This document shows, one piece after another, positions 7,421 through 14,522 of a stretch of 17,456 bases of DNA. Made by a program: the position numbers and the translations under genes. The stretch is taken from contig JAMOVF010000007.1 in assembly GCA_027061625.1 (NCBI GenBank), forward strand, positions 1 through 17,456, in the 5' to 3' direction. The notes beneath the pieces are model-generated. The model ran no database searches. It was not told where the DNA came from and saw nothing but the letters and a program-made list of their open reading frames with translations. This DNA is from Deltaproteobacteria bacterium. GTDB taxonomy: Bacteria; Desulfobacterota; Dissulfuribacteria; Dissulfuribacterales; JALVPX01. Positions within the stretch are counted from its first letter, which is position 1, and every line of letters starts with the position of its first letter.

Positions 7421-8164
7421 ATGTCTGAAACCAGAATTGCGGTAGTCACAGGAGGATCCAGGGGGATTGGAAAGGCAATCTGCAAGGAGTTGGCCCAGCA
7501 AGGCGCTGTGGTCTATATAAATTTTGTTTCCAATGAAGATGCAGCCAAGGAAGTTCAGACGGAAATAGCGGCCAGCGGCGGCAGGGCAGAGCTTCTTCCC
7601 TTTGATGTCTCAGATGGCAAGGCTGTTTCAGAGGCCATGAAAAAGGTGATATCAGATGAAGGTGCAGTGCATATATTGGTAAATAATGCAGGAATAACAC
7701 GGGATGGTCTTCTTGCCCGTATGAAAGAGGATGATTGGCAGAAAGTGATAGATACCAATCTTACAGGGCTGTTCAACTGCACAAAGGCCGTGCTTATGAA
7801 TATGATGAAACAGCGCTGGGGACGTATAATCAATATTGGTTCTGTTGTTGGGGCCATGGGAAATCCTGGTCAGGCAAATTATGCAGCAGCAAAGGCAGGC
7901 ATAGAAGGCTTTACAAAGTCTTTGGCCAAGGAAGTTGCTTCACGCGGCATTACGGCCAATGTAGTTTCTCCAGGGTTTATAGAAACTGACATGACCCAGG
8001 TGCTGCCAGAAAAAGTCAAGGAACAGCTCTTGTCACAAATTCCAGTGGGCAGGTTTGGCAAGCCGGAAGATGTTGCTTCTGCCGTTGCATTTTTGGCTTC
8101 AGAAGCCTCTGCATATATTACAGGCCATGTTCTCCATGTGAATGGAGGGCTTTTGTGTCAATAA
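7421..8164 (+). CDS. fabG: 3-oxoacyl-ACP reductase FabG
   Basis: NADPH-dependent short-chain dehydrogenase that reduces 3-oxoacyl-ACP in fatty acid elongation. The 247-residue product has the usual FabG length. It shows the cofactor motif TGGSRGIGKAI, the NNAG motif, the catalytic Ser in NIGSVVG, and YAAAK with the Tyr-Lys pair; the NVVSPGFIETDMT and YITGHVLHVNGG blocks fit FabG well. The ATG at 7421 follows a GGGAG site and lies 18 nt after etfA. It is followed by acpP after 72 nt. Confidence 0.95.
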   Translation: MSETRIAVVTGGSRGIGKAICKELAQQGAVVYINFVSNEDAAKEVQTEIAASGGRAELLPFDVSDGKAVSEAMKKVISDEGAVHILVNNAGITRDGLLARMKEDDWQKVIDTNLTGLFNCTKAVLMNMMKQRWGRIINIGSVVGAMGNPGQANYAAAKAGIEGFTKSLAKEVASRGITANVVSPGFIETDMTQVLPEKVKEQLLSQIPVGRFGKPEDVASAVAFLASEASAYITGHVLHVNGGLLCQ

Positions 8165-8173
8165 AATAAATAG

Positions 8174-8200
8174 TTGAAACGTCCTTCTCTTTTTTATAAA
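8174..8200 (+). promoter_or_regulatory. Possible internal promoter before acpP
   Basis: TTGAAA (8174-8179) and TATAAA (8195-8200) with a short 15-bp spacer, in the 72-nt AT-rich gap between fabG and acpP. A separate promoter would fit the high demand for ACP. The spacer is suboptimal, so this is tentative. Confidence 0.28.
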
Positions 8201-8224
8201 GAAGATCCTTAATACTTAAGTTGC

Positions 8225-8230
8225 AGGAGG
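8225..8230 (+). promoter_or_regulatory. Ribosome binding site of acpP
   Basis: Perfect AGGAGG, 6 nt before the acpP ATG at 8237. It is the strongest site in the window and fits the abundance of acyl carrier protein. Confidence 0.75.
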
Positions 8231-8236
8231 AACAAA

Positions 8237-8470
8237 ATGAGCACAGAACAGAAAATGATCGAGATAATTGCCAGCCAGTTGAGCGTTCCCAAGGAAAAGG
8301 TGGTTCCTGAGGCCTCTTTTATTGAAGACCTCGGAGCAGATTCCCTAGACTTGGTTGAGCTCGTTATGGCCATGGAAGAGGAATTCGGCCTTGAAATAGC
8401 AGATGAAGAGGCTGAAAAGATGCAGACCGTACAAGATGCCATCAACTATGTGAAGGAACACGCTGCATAG
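8237..8470 (+). CDS. acpP: Acyl carrier protein
   Basis: Small acidic carrier of 77 residues that holds growing acyl chains on a phosphopantetheine arm. The attachment site is Ser36 in GADSLDLVELVMAMEEEF, a textbook ACP motif. The rest is rich in Asp and Glu, as expected. It lies between fabG and fabF, the usual place, and has an ideal ribosome binding site. Confidence 0.97.
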   Translation: MSTEQKMIEIIASQLSVPKEKVVPEASFIEDLGADSLDLVELVMAMEEEFGLEIADEEAEKMQTVQDAINYVKEHAA

Positions 8471-8507
8471 CTGCTAGTTAATTGGCCATGACAAGGAAAA
8501 GGGGAAA

Positions 8508-9773
8508 ATGTCTGCCCTACAAGGAAAACAAAGAAGGGTTGTAGTTACAGGAATTGGAATCCTGTGCCCAGTGGGCATAGGGGAAGAAGATGTCTGGTCC
8601 AACATAATTGCCGGCAAGTCTGGCATTGGTCTGGTGACCAAATTTGATACAGAGGGCTATCCATGCCGCATAGCTGGAGAGCTTAAAGGTTTTGAGCCCA
8701 CCGATTACATGCCGGCCAAGTTAGTTAAGCGCCTTGATCCCTTTGTTCAGATTGGCTTGGCAGCGGCTTCAATGGCCTTTAATGATTGTGGGCTTGAGGT
8801 CACAGATGCCAATGCTGAACGTGTTGGTGTGTTTACTGGGTGCGGCCTGGGAGGCCTTGGCTCTATTGAGCATTTCCGCGATATCTTGGTAAAGAGGGGA
8901 CCGCGCCGGATAAGCCCCTTTTTCATCCCTATGGCAATCCCAAACATGGCATCAGGACAGATTTCCATAATGTTTGGGGCAAAGGGGCCAAATTCTGTGG
9001 TGTGCACTGCGTGTGCTGCTGGGACCCATGCTGTGGGCGAGGCCTTTAAGATTATTCAGCGTGGCCAGGCAGATGTAATGATCTGCGGCGGCACAGAGTC
9101 TGTGATTACAGAACTGGCACTTTCTGGCTTTTCAGCATTAAAGGCGTTGTCTACCAGGAATGATGAGCCTGAAAGGGCCTCTCGCCCATTTGACAAAGAC
9201 CGGGATGGCTTTGTGATTGGTGAAGGCGCTGGGATGCTGATCTTGGAAGAAATGGAGCATGCCTTGGCAAGAGGGGCCAAGATAAGAGCAGAGTTGGCAG
9301 GTTATGGGCTTACGGGAGATGCCTATCATATGACAGCGCCCCCTGATGACGGTGAGGGAGCAGCCAGGTGCATGAAAATGGCGTTGGATGATGCTGGTAT
9401 TGCCCCTGAAGATGTTGACTACATTAATGCTCATGGCACCAGTACGCCATTGAATGATCTTTGCGAGACCCAGGCCATAAAGACGGTGTTTGGTGAACAT
9501 GCATATAAAATTCCAGCAAGCTCTACAAAGTCTATGACTGGCCATTTATTGGGAGGAGCAGGAGGTATTGAGTCTGTATTTTGTGTAAAGACCATTGAAG
9601 ATGGGATATTGCCGCCGACTATCAATCTTGAAAATCCGGATCCTGGCTGTGATTTGGATTACGTTCCCAATAAGGCACGGAAAAAGGATGTGAATGTGGT
9701 GCTCTCCAATTCTTTTGGATTTGGCGGAACAAATGCGGTTTTGGTGTTTAAGAAATTTGATGAAGGGGCCTAG
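8508..9773 (+). CDS. fabF: 3-oxoacyl-ACP synthase II (KAS II) FabF
   Basis: Elongating condensing enzyme of fatty acid synthesis, 421 residues, slightly longer than the E. coli enzyme because of a few extra residues before the VVVTGIG opening. The Cys-His-His triad is visible: Cys169 in VVCTACAAGTHA, His309 in NAHGTSTPLND and His346 in TKSMTGHLLGGAGG. The C-terminus ends with NSFGFGGTNAVLVFKK, the glycine-rich loop of KAS enzymes. The ATG at 8508 has AAGGGG upstream. The gene lies 37 nt after acpP and 3 nt before rpiB, which suggests coupled expression of rpiB. Confidence 0.97.
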   Translation: MSALQGKQRRVVVTGIGILCPVGIGEEDVWSNIIAGKSGIGLVTKFDTEGYPCRIAGELKGFEPTDYMPAKLVKRLDPFVQIGLAAASMAFNDCGLEVTDANAERVGVFTGCGLGGLGSIEHFRDILVKRGPRRISPFFIPMAIPNMASGQISIMFGAKGPNSVVCTACAAGTHAVGEAFKIIQRGQADVMICGGTESVITELALSGFSALKALSTRNDEPERASRPFDKDRDGFVIGEGAGMLILEEMEHALARGAKIRAELAGYGLTGDAYHMTAPPDDGEGAARCMKMALDDAGIAPEDVDYINAHGTSTPLNDLCETQAIKTVFGEHAYKIPASSTKSMTGHLLGGAGGIESVFCVKTIEDGILPPTINLENPDPGCDLDYVPNKARKKDVNVVLSNSFGFGGTNAVLVFKKFDEGA

Positions 9774-9776
9774 CAG

Positions 9777-10211
9777 ATGAATATTGCCATTGGTTCAGAT
9801 CATGGGGGCTTTGAACTAAAGGAAAAGATCAAGCCTCTTATTGTTGAGTTAGGGCATGATGTAGAGGATGTGGGCTGTTACTCAATGGATTCCGTAGATT
9901 ATCCAGAGCAGGCTAAAGCGGTGTCAAAGATGGTTGCTGAAGGCAAGGCCGACAGGGGCATATTGATCTGCGGAACTGGAATAGGAATGTCACTGGCAGC
10001 CAACCGTTGTAAAGGCATAAGGGCAGCCCTTTGTCATGAGCTTTTTACTGCACGCATGTCCAGAAAGCACAATGACGCTAATATATTGTGCATGGGAGGG
10101 AGAGTTATAGGACCTGAACTCGCCAAAGAAATGGTCAAAATATGGCTTGCCACAGAGTTTGAAGGCGGCCGTCATAAGAGAAGAATCGATATGATAGATG
10201 GAGTCTGCTAG
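9777..10211 (+). CDS. rpiB: Ribose-5-phosphate isomerase B
   Basis: Interconverts ribose 5-phosphate and ribulose 5-phosphate in the non-oxidative pentose phosphate pathway. The 144-residue product matches RpiB closely: SDHGGFELK at the N-terminus, the catalytic Cys65 in LICGTGIGMS and His98 in RKHNDANIL. RpiB relatives that act on allose or galactose 6-phosphate exist, but Cys65 and the position in a housekeeping operon favour the ribose enzyme. It begins 3 nt after fabF and overlaps glyA by 1 nt in a TAGTG junction. Confidence 0.95.
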   Translation: MNIAIGSDHGGFELKEKIKPLIVELGHDVEDVGCYSMDSVDYPEQAKAVSKMVAEGKADRGILICGTGIGMSLAANRCKGIRAALCHELFTARMSRKHNDANILCMGGRVIGPELAKEMVKIWLATEFEGGRHKRRIDMIDGVC

Positions 10212-11494
10212 TGTTTCCTTTTAAGCTAAGCAAAACAGATCCAGAAGTTTTTCAGGCACTTAAGGCCGAAATTGAGCGGCAAACAGGTCAGTTGGAGATG
10301 ATTGCCTCAGAAAATTTTGTTAGCGAGGCAGTGCTCGAGGCAGAAGGCAGCGTCTTCATGAATAAATATGCTGAGGGCTACCCAGGCAAACGCTATTATG
10401 GCGGCTGTGAATTCATGGACGTTGTGGAAAACCTTGCAATAGAGCGCCTAAACATGCTTTTTGGCTCTGAATATGCAAATGTTCAGCCTCACTCAGGCAG
10501 CCAGGCGAATATGGCAGTCTATTTTGCCTGCCTTGAGTTGGGCGATACCATATTGTCTATGAATTTGGCTCATGGCGGCCATCTATCTCACGGGGCTTCG
10601 GTAAGTTTTTCAGGCCGTTTTTACAACATCGTTCACTATGGCGTGAGCAAGGAAACAGAGACCATAGACATGGATGAAGTAGCTGAGTTGGCCAGAAAGC
10701 ACAGGCCGCGCCTCATCCTTGCAGGGGCAAGCGCCTATCCGCGCACCATAGATTTTACAGCCTTTAAGGCCATTGCCGATGAAGTTGGAGCCTATTTCAT
10801 GGTGGATATGGCCCATATAGCTGGCCTCATTGCTGCAGGAATACACCCTTCGCCTGTGCCCTTTGCAGATTTTATAACTTCCACCACTCACAAGACCCTT
10901 CGGGGGCCAAGGGGCGGATTTATACTTTCCACTGAAAAATATGGGAAGCTTTTGAACAGCCAGATCTTCCCTGGCATCCAAGGCGGGCCTCTTATGCATG
11001 TGATCGCTGCAAAGGCAGTGGCATTTAAGGAGGCCCTGGCAGATGAATTCAAGACCTATCAGCAGCAGATAGTGGCAAATGCAGAACGTCTGGCTCAAGT
11101 GTTAAAAGACAGGGGCTTCAGGCTTGTATCAGGTGGAACAGATAACCATCTCATGCTGGTGGACCTAACAGACAAAGGTATTACCGGTGCTGAGGCAGAG
11201 GATATATTGGAGCAGGCTGGCATTACCGTGAACAAAAATGCCATTCCCTTTGATCCTCAGCCCCCACGGGTAACGAGCGGCATAAGAATAGGCACGCCTG
11301 CTGTAACCACCCGCGGCCTTGGTGAAAAAGAGATGGATGAGGTTGGCAATTATATAGCTGATCTTCTTACTAATCATGGTAATGATAAGCTGATACGTGA
11401 GGTAAGAAAGAAGGTGGCACTCCTTTGTGAACGCTTCCCAATTTATCAGGAAAGGCTTGCCCGTTATGAGGCTAGCTTGAAAAAGATAGAATGA
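10211..11494 (+). CDS. glyA: Serine hydroxymethyltransferase
   Basis: PLP enzyme that interconverts serine plus tetrahydrofolate with glycine plus methylene-tetrahydrofolate, the main entry of C1 units. The 427-residue product has the usual bacterial length. Conserved blocks are MIASENFVS, NKYAEGYPGKRYYGG, VQPHSGSQAN, the PLP aspartate in MVDMAHIAGL and the PLP lysine Lys228 in TTHKTLRGPRGG. The start is GTG at 10211, which overlaps the rpiB stop and has GGAG 7 nt upstream. It overlaps the next gene by 4 nt (ATGA). Its product feeds folate C1 chemistry that FolE2, encoded downstream, also supports. Confidence 0.97.
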   Translation: MFPFKLSKTDPEVFQALKAEIERQTGQLEMIASENFVSEAVLEAEGSVFMNKYAEGYPGKRYYGGCEFMDVVENLAIERLNMLFGSEYANVQPHSGSQANMAVYFACLELGDTILSMNLAHGGHLSHGASVSFSGRFYNIVHYGVSKETETIDMDEVAELARKHRPRLILAGASAYPRTIDFTAFKAIADEVGAYFMVDMAHIAGLIAAGIHPSPVPFADFITSTTHKTLRGPRGGFILSTEKYGKLLNSQIFPGIQGGPLMHVIAAKAVAFKEALADEFKTYQQQIVANAERLAQVLKDRGFRLVSGGTDNHLMLVDLTDKGITGAEAEDILEQAGITVNKNAIPFDPQPPRVTSGIRIGTPAVTTRGLGEKEMDEVGNYIADLLTNHGNDKLIREVRKKVALLCERFPIYQERLARYEASLKKIE

Positions 11495-11964
11495 AGCCCT
11501 TGGACCAGGATCCCAGGCCCTCCTGGGATGCCTATTTCATGTCCATTGCCCAAATAGTAGCAAGCAGATCAACCTGTTTGCGAAGAAAGGTTGGAGCAGT
11601 CCTTGTAAAGGATAGCCGCATTCTTGCCACAGGCTACAATGGAGCGCCTGCAGGCCTTAAACACTGTCTAGAAACGGGTTGTCTGCGGGATCAGATGGGC
11701 ATACCTTCAGGTCAACGCCATGAGATTTGCCGTGCCCTTCATGCCGAACAGAACTGCCTTATTCAGGCTGCTTACCACGGCATTTCTGTTACAGGTTCCA
11801 CCCTCTATTGCACTAATCTTCCCTGTATTATCTGCACAAAGATGCTAATAAATGCTGGTGTTGCATCTATATTTTATACCGAGGGTTATCCAGATGAACT
11901 TTCTAAAGAAATGCTTGCAGAGGCAGGGCTAAAACTGGTTAAGCTTGAGATGGAGGCAGATTAG
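11491..11964 (+). CDS. comEB: dCMP deaminase family protein (ComEB-like)
   Basis: Zinc-dependent cytidine/deoxycytidylate deaminase family member, 157 residues. The zinc site is complete: His84 and the proton-shuttle Glu86 in HAEQN, with Cys112 and Cys115 in LPCIIC. The additional Cys-His rich loop (CLETGCLRD) and the GYNGAP motif are typical of dCMP deaminase rather than tRNA or riboflavin deaminases. It likely makes dUMP from dCMP for dTMP synthesis, which also uses the methylene-folate made by GlyA. It overlaps glyA by 4 nt. It is the last gene of the train. No nrdR or riboflavin gene follows, unlike the arrangement I recall for some relatives. Confidence 0.87.
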   Translation: MKPLDQDPRPSWDAYFMSIAQIVASRSTCLRRKVGAVLVKDSRILATGYNGAPAGLKHCLETGCLRDQMGIPSGQRHEICRALHAEQNCLIQAAYHGISVTGSTLYCTNLPCIICTKMLINAGVASIFYTEGYPDELSKEMLAEAGLKLVKLEMEAD

Positions 11965-12189
11965 AAGATAAAATATATCAACAATAATACCTCCTCACTG
12001 CTAGGTATAATGTTACAGTATATTGAAAAATATTGATGCCTATTCAGGTTAGGTAGCTTCAATTGCTCATCGGCATTGATATTGCGTGGGTAATATTATC
12101 TCCATCAATTAGCATCCAATCCAACTTTATAGTAAAATCATCAAAGAAATTTGGCATCATTTATATTTTAGCAACCAAGGGGGCATATA
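11965..12189 (+). other. AT-rich 225-nt gap between the deaminase gene and cooC
   Basis: No gene is supported here. It holds a perfect TATAAT hexamer at 12006-12011, but no matching -35 at the right distance. A weak ATACCT/AGGTAT inverted repeat (about 11988-12008) is not GC-rich and has no T-run. The region probably holds the end of the upstream transcript and the promoter of cooC-folE2, but I cannot place either securely. A 63-codon frame at 12063-12254 runs into cooC in another frame and has no recognisable features. Confidence 0.4.
12177..12183 (+). promoter_or_regulatory. Ribosome binding site that fixes the TTG start of cooC
   Basis: AAGGGGG ends 6 nt before the TTG at 12190. With the P-loop beginning seven residues after that codon, this supports TTG as the true start of cooC; no ATG or GTG in the frame gives a full protein. 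Confidence 0.65.
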
Positions 12190-12942
12190 TTGAAAATAGC
12201 TATAAGCGGCAAAGGTGGAGTAGGCAAAACCACAATAAGTGCCTTTCTTATTAAGGCCTTGGAAGATATGGGTCGAAAGGTTCTAGCTATTGATGCGGAT
12301 CCCAGTCCCCATTTGGCTAGGGTGCTTGGCTTTGAAAACGCCGCGGAGATCAGGCCGATTGCAGAGATGCAGGAGCTTTTGCAAGAGCGCTCTGAAAGAA
12401 ATGGGCCATTTTACAAATTAAATCCCAAGGTCGATGACCTGCCTGAGAAGTTTATGCAGCAAAAGGGCAATGTAAGACTGATGGTGTTGGGCGCTATTCA
12501 GCAAGGTGGAGCAGGATGTGCCTGCGCTGATAATGCCGTGTTGAAATCTTTGCTGAATATGCTTCTTCTTTCTCCAGACGAAGATATCGTGCTTGATATG
12601 GAAGCAGGTGTTGAGCATTTGGGACGTGGTACAATTTCAACCGTTGATCACCTGCTTGTAGTGGTGCAGCCCTATAAAGGAAGCCTGGAGACCGCCAAGA
12701 AAATTCAGAGACTCGCTGAGGACCTTGGCCTTGAACACCTGGAATTTATTGCAAACAATGTTGAAGATGAAGCAGATATTGATTTTATTGTCTCAGAGCT
12801 TGGCAGAAAACCTTTGGGGGTATTCTGGTCGTCTAAAGAGGTGCGACAGGCAGAAAGGGCTTCCATGCCATTGTCTGAGGCATGTCCCCAATGCATGAAA
12901 ACTGCTAAGGATATTTTAAAGCAGCTGGAGCAATCAAGGTGA
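12190..12942 (+). CDS. cooC: CooC-type nickel-insertion ATPase for carbon monoxide dehydrogenase
   Basis: MinD/ParA-like P-loop ATPase of 250 residues. The deviant Walker A GKGGVGKTT lies at residues 8-16, Walker A' AIDADPSPHL at 34-42, and Walker B-like LDMEAGVEHLGRGT near residue 136. Cys110 and Cys112 in GAGCACAD form the CxC motif that binds nickel at the CooC dimer interface. CooC drives Ni insertion into the C-cluster of CO dehydrogenase; the close relative AcsF serves CODH/acetyl-CoA synthase. No CODH gene is in the window, so the target must be elsewhere. The start is TTG at 12190. The stop overlaps the folE2 GTG by 4 nt (GTGA). Choosing between CooC and AcsF needs a phylogeny. Confidence 0.9.
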   Translation: MKIAISGKGGVGKTTISAFLIKALEDMGRKVLAIDADPSPHLARVLGFENAAEIRPIAEMQELLQERSERNGPFYKLNPKVDDLPEKFMQQKGNVRLMVLGAIQQGGAGCACADNAVLKSLLNMLLLSPDEDIVLDMEAGVEHLGRGTISTVDHLLVVVQPYKGSLETAKKIQRLAEDLGLEHLEFIANNVEDEADIDFIVSELGRKPLGVFWSSKEVRQAERASMPLSEACPQCMKTAKDILKQLEQSR

Positions 12943-13730
12943 GTTATTCAGCCAAATCTCTGGCTGATGTACAAAGTCAGCCTGATAACCGCAAGATCGA
13001 CCTTAAAAAGGTTGGAATCAAGAATATTCGCTATCCTATTACGGTGTTAGATAAGGCTAAAGGCACTCAGCAGACAGTAGGAAGCATTAATATGTATGTA
13101 AATCTGCCACACTGCTTTAAAGGCACCCATATGAGCAGATTTATTGAGATCTTAAATCAATATAGGCGTGAAATTAATGTTAAGACCTTCAAGGAAATTT
13201 TGACAGAGATGAAAGAACGCCTGAATGCTGAAGAGGCGCATCTTGAAGTAGATTTCCCCTATTTTATCGAAAAAAAGGCCCCAGTTACAGGCACTCCTGG
13301 GCTTATGGAATACAACTGCGGACTGCACGGGACCTTAAAGGAGCGTCTGGATATGATTTTGGTGGTCAGGGTGCCGATTACCACAGTGTGCCCTTGCTCA
13401 AAGGAAATATCCAATTACGGTGCCCACAATCAGCGCGGTGAAGTTAGGGTTTGGGTAAGGTTTGATTCCTTTTTATGGCTTGAAGATATTATTGAGTTGG
13501 CTGAGCAGGCTGGTTCCTGTGAAGTCTTTTCCGTACTTAAACGCCCGGATGAAAAATATGTTACGGAACAGGCCTTTGATAGTCCTATGTTTGTTGAGGA
13601 TGTAGTGAGGAATGTGTGTCAAGGCCTCAAAAAGATGAAGGGCGTTACTTGGTTTGAGGTAGAAGGTGAAACATTTGAGTCAATTCACAACCACTCAGCC
13701 TATGCCTCTACATCTATGACTATAAAATAG
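12939..13730 (+). CDS. folE2: GTP cyclohydrolase I type IB, FolE2
   Basis: Converts GTP to 7,8-dihydroneopterin triphosphate, the first step of folate synthesis. It belongs to the FolE2 (COG1469) family, unrelated in sequence to FolE and more tolerant of metals other than zinc. The 263-residue product has PDVQ-like and KVGIKNIRYPI segments at the N-terminus and the core VCPCSKEISNYGAHNQRGEV. Cys151 and His163 sit in the metal-ligand positions of characterised FolE2. The C-terminal FESIHNHSA is also diagnostic. The start is GTG at 12939, overlapping the cooC stop. It converges with the CBS-ACT gene, with only 13 nt between the two stop codons and no clear terminator. Confidence 0.95.
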   Translation: MSYSAKSLADVQSQPDNRKIDLKKVGIKNIRYPITVLDKAKGTQQTVGSINMYVNLPHCFKGTHMSRFIEILNQYRREINVKTFKEILTEMKERLNAEEAHLEVDFPYFIEKKAPVTGTPGLMEYNCGLHGTLKERLDMILVVRVPITTVCPCSKEISNYGAHNQRGEVRVWVRFDSFLWLEDIIELAEQAGSCEVFSVLKRPDEKYVTEQAFDSPMFVEDVVRNVCQGLKKMKGVTWFEVEGETFESIHNHSAYASTSMTIK

Positions 13731-13743
13731 GTCTTAATCTGTC

Positions 13744-14385
13744 TTAATTAGGCATAGACACTTGCAACCCTAACTCCTCAGCGGCTTTCTGGATTTGATC
13801 CATATCACAATTCTTTGTCCTAGCATAAATGATATTGTTGCCTCCGGTGGTGGTGCGGATCAATTTAAAGAGCGGGATATCCATATCTGAGAATAGAGAG
13901 CATATTTTGTGGAGGATGTCTTTAGAACCGTCATCTTTAAAAGGCACCCAGAATGTGCCGCGATCCTTTAGCCCCAAAAGTTCTCCACAAGCATTCATCA
14001 GATCCCTTAATGAAAACATGCCCACCAGTTTTCTATTTTCATCAACTACTGGATAGGCCCCGACCCTCTGTTGCTCAAGAAGCATAAAGACTTCTTCCAG
14101 GGTAGAATCTTCCTTTAATGTCATAACATTGGAGGCCATAATTTCTGCCACAGGTGTTTCAGCCAATCTATCTAATTCACTCTTTATTTCTTGAGAAGAA
14201 GCAACAACTGATGGATAAGCAGATCTGATATCACGGTCTGTGACAATACCGACCACCCTTCCACTTCCATCCACCACAGGCAGATGACGGAAGCTGTTTT
14301 CCTTAAACATCTTTTTGACTTTTGGAACCAGTGTATCAGGTGTAATGGAAACAGGGTTTGGGGTCATATAGAATTTTATATACAT
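13744..14385 (-). CDS. CBS-pair protein with C-terminal ACT-like domain (AcuB-like)
   Basis: Soluble 213-residue protein with two CBS motifs (about residues 5-60 and 80-135) and a C-terminal segment (about 142-210) whose pattern resembles an ACT domain. CBS pairs commonly bind adenine nucleotides. The architecture and length match AcuB of Bacillus (214 residues), encoded beside acsA there with the Acs acetylase AcuA and deacetylase AcuC. Here acs is in the same strand unit, two genes upstream, but no AcuA or AcuC homologue is seen. The start is ATG at 14385, with GAGGGGG 8 nt upstream. The 126-nt gap to cobT may hold its own promoter, though none is convincing. Function is inferred as energy sensing and is unproven. 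Confidence 0.8.
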   Translation of the reverse strand: MYIKFYMTPNPVSITPDTLVPKVKKMFKENSFRHLPVVDGSGRVVGIVTDRDIRSAYPSVVASSQEIKSELDRLAETPVAEIMASNVMTLKEDSTLEEVFMLLEQQRVGAYPVVDENRKLVGMFSLRDLMNACGELLGLKDRGTFWVPFKDDGSKDILHKICSLFSDMDIPLFKLIRTTTGGNNIIYARTKNCDMDQIQKAAEELGLQVSMPN

Positions 14386-14393
14386 AGTCTCTT

Positions 14394-14400
14394 CCCCCTC
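14394..14400 (-). promoter_or_regulatory. Ribosome binding site of the CBS-ACT gene
   Basis: GAGGGGG on the minus strand, 8 nt before the ATG at 14385. It supports this start over the in-frame Met six codons later. Confidence 0.6.
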
Positions 14401-14402
14401 TT

Positions 14403-14473
14403 TAATTGCAAGTTCTGCCTAACTAACAAAAGTTGATATGTTAATGGTTTGATTATCTCCACTTTTGCAATTA
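14403..14473. repeat. 9-bp inverted repeat in the gap upstream of the CBS-ACT gene
   Basis: TAATTGCAA (14403-14411) and TTGCAATTA (14465-14473) are exact reverse complements separated by 53 bp. They flank most of the region where a promoter for the CBS-ACT gene would lie. A paired operator is possible, but the elements are AT-rich and could be chance. Confidence 0.3.
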
Positions 14474-14502
14474 TTTGATTTGCAGTTTTTGTGTGTTTGT
14501 TA

Positions 14503-14522
14503 AGGCTGAGCTTACTCAGCCT
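14503..14522 (-). terminator. Hairpin over the cobT stop codon
   Basis: Perfect 8-bp inverted repeat (AGGCTGAG at 14503-14510, CTCAGCCT at 14515-14522) with a 4-nt loop. The cobT stop TAA is split between the loop and its edge (14512-14514). On the minus strand it is followed by TTAACAAACAC, with no T-run, so it is not a standard intrinsic terminator. It may protect the 3' end of the acs-cobU-cobT message or weaken read-through into the CBS-ACT gene. Confidence 0.4.

Noticed and set aside
9138..9545. 135-codon open frame on the minus strand opposite fabF
   Set aside because: Fully antisense to a complete fabF with all catalytic residues, and with no family motifs of its own.
10610..11098. 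162-codon open frame on the minus strand opposite glyA
   Set aside because: It lies wholly inside glyA, whose active-site motifs are intact. The translation has no recognisable domain and no ribosome site; it is an antisense shadow.
12063..12254. 63-codon frame before and across the start of cooC
   Set aside because: It overlaps the cooC P-loop in a different frame, lacks a ribosome site and shows no recognisable domain.
14400..14425. Sigma-54 promoter on the minus strand before the CBS-ACT gene (GGCAG...TTGC)
   Set aside because: The GG and GC elements are 8 nt apart instead of the required 10, so it does not fit the -24/-12 pattern.
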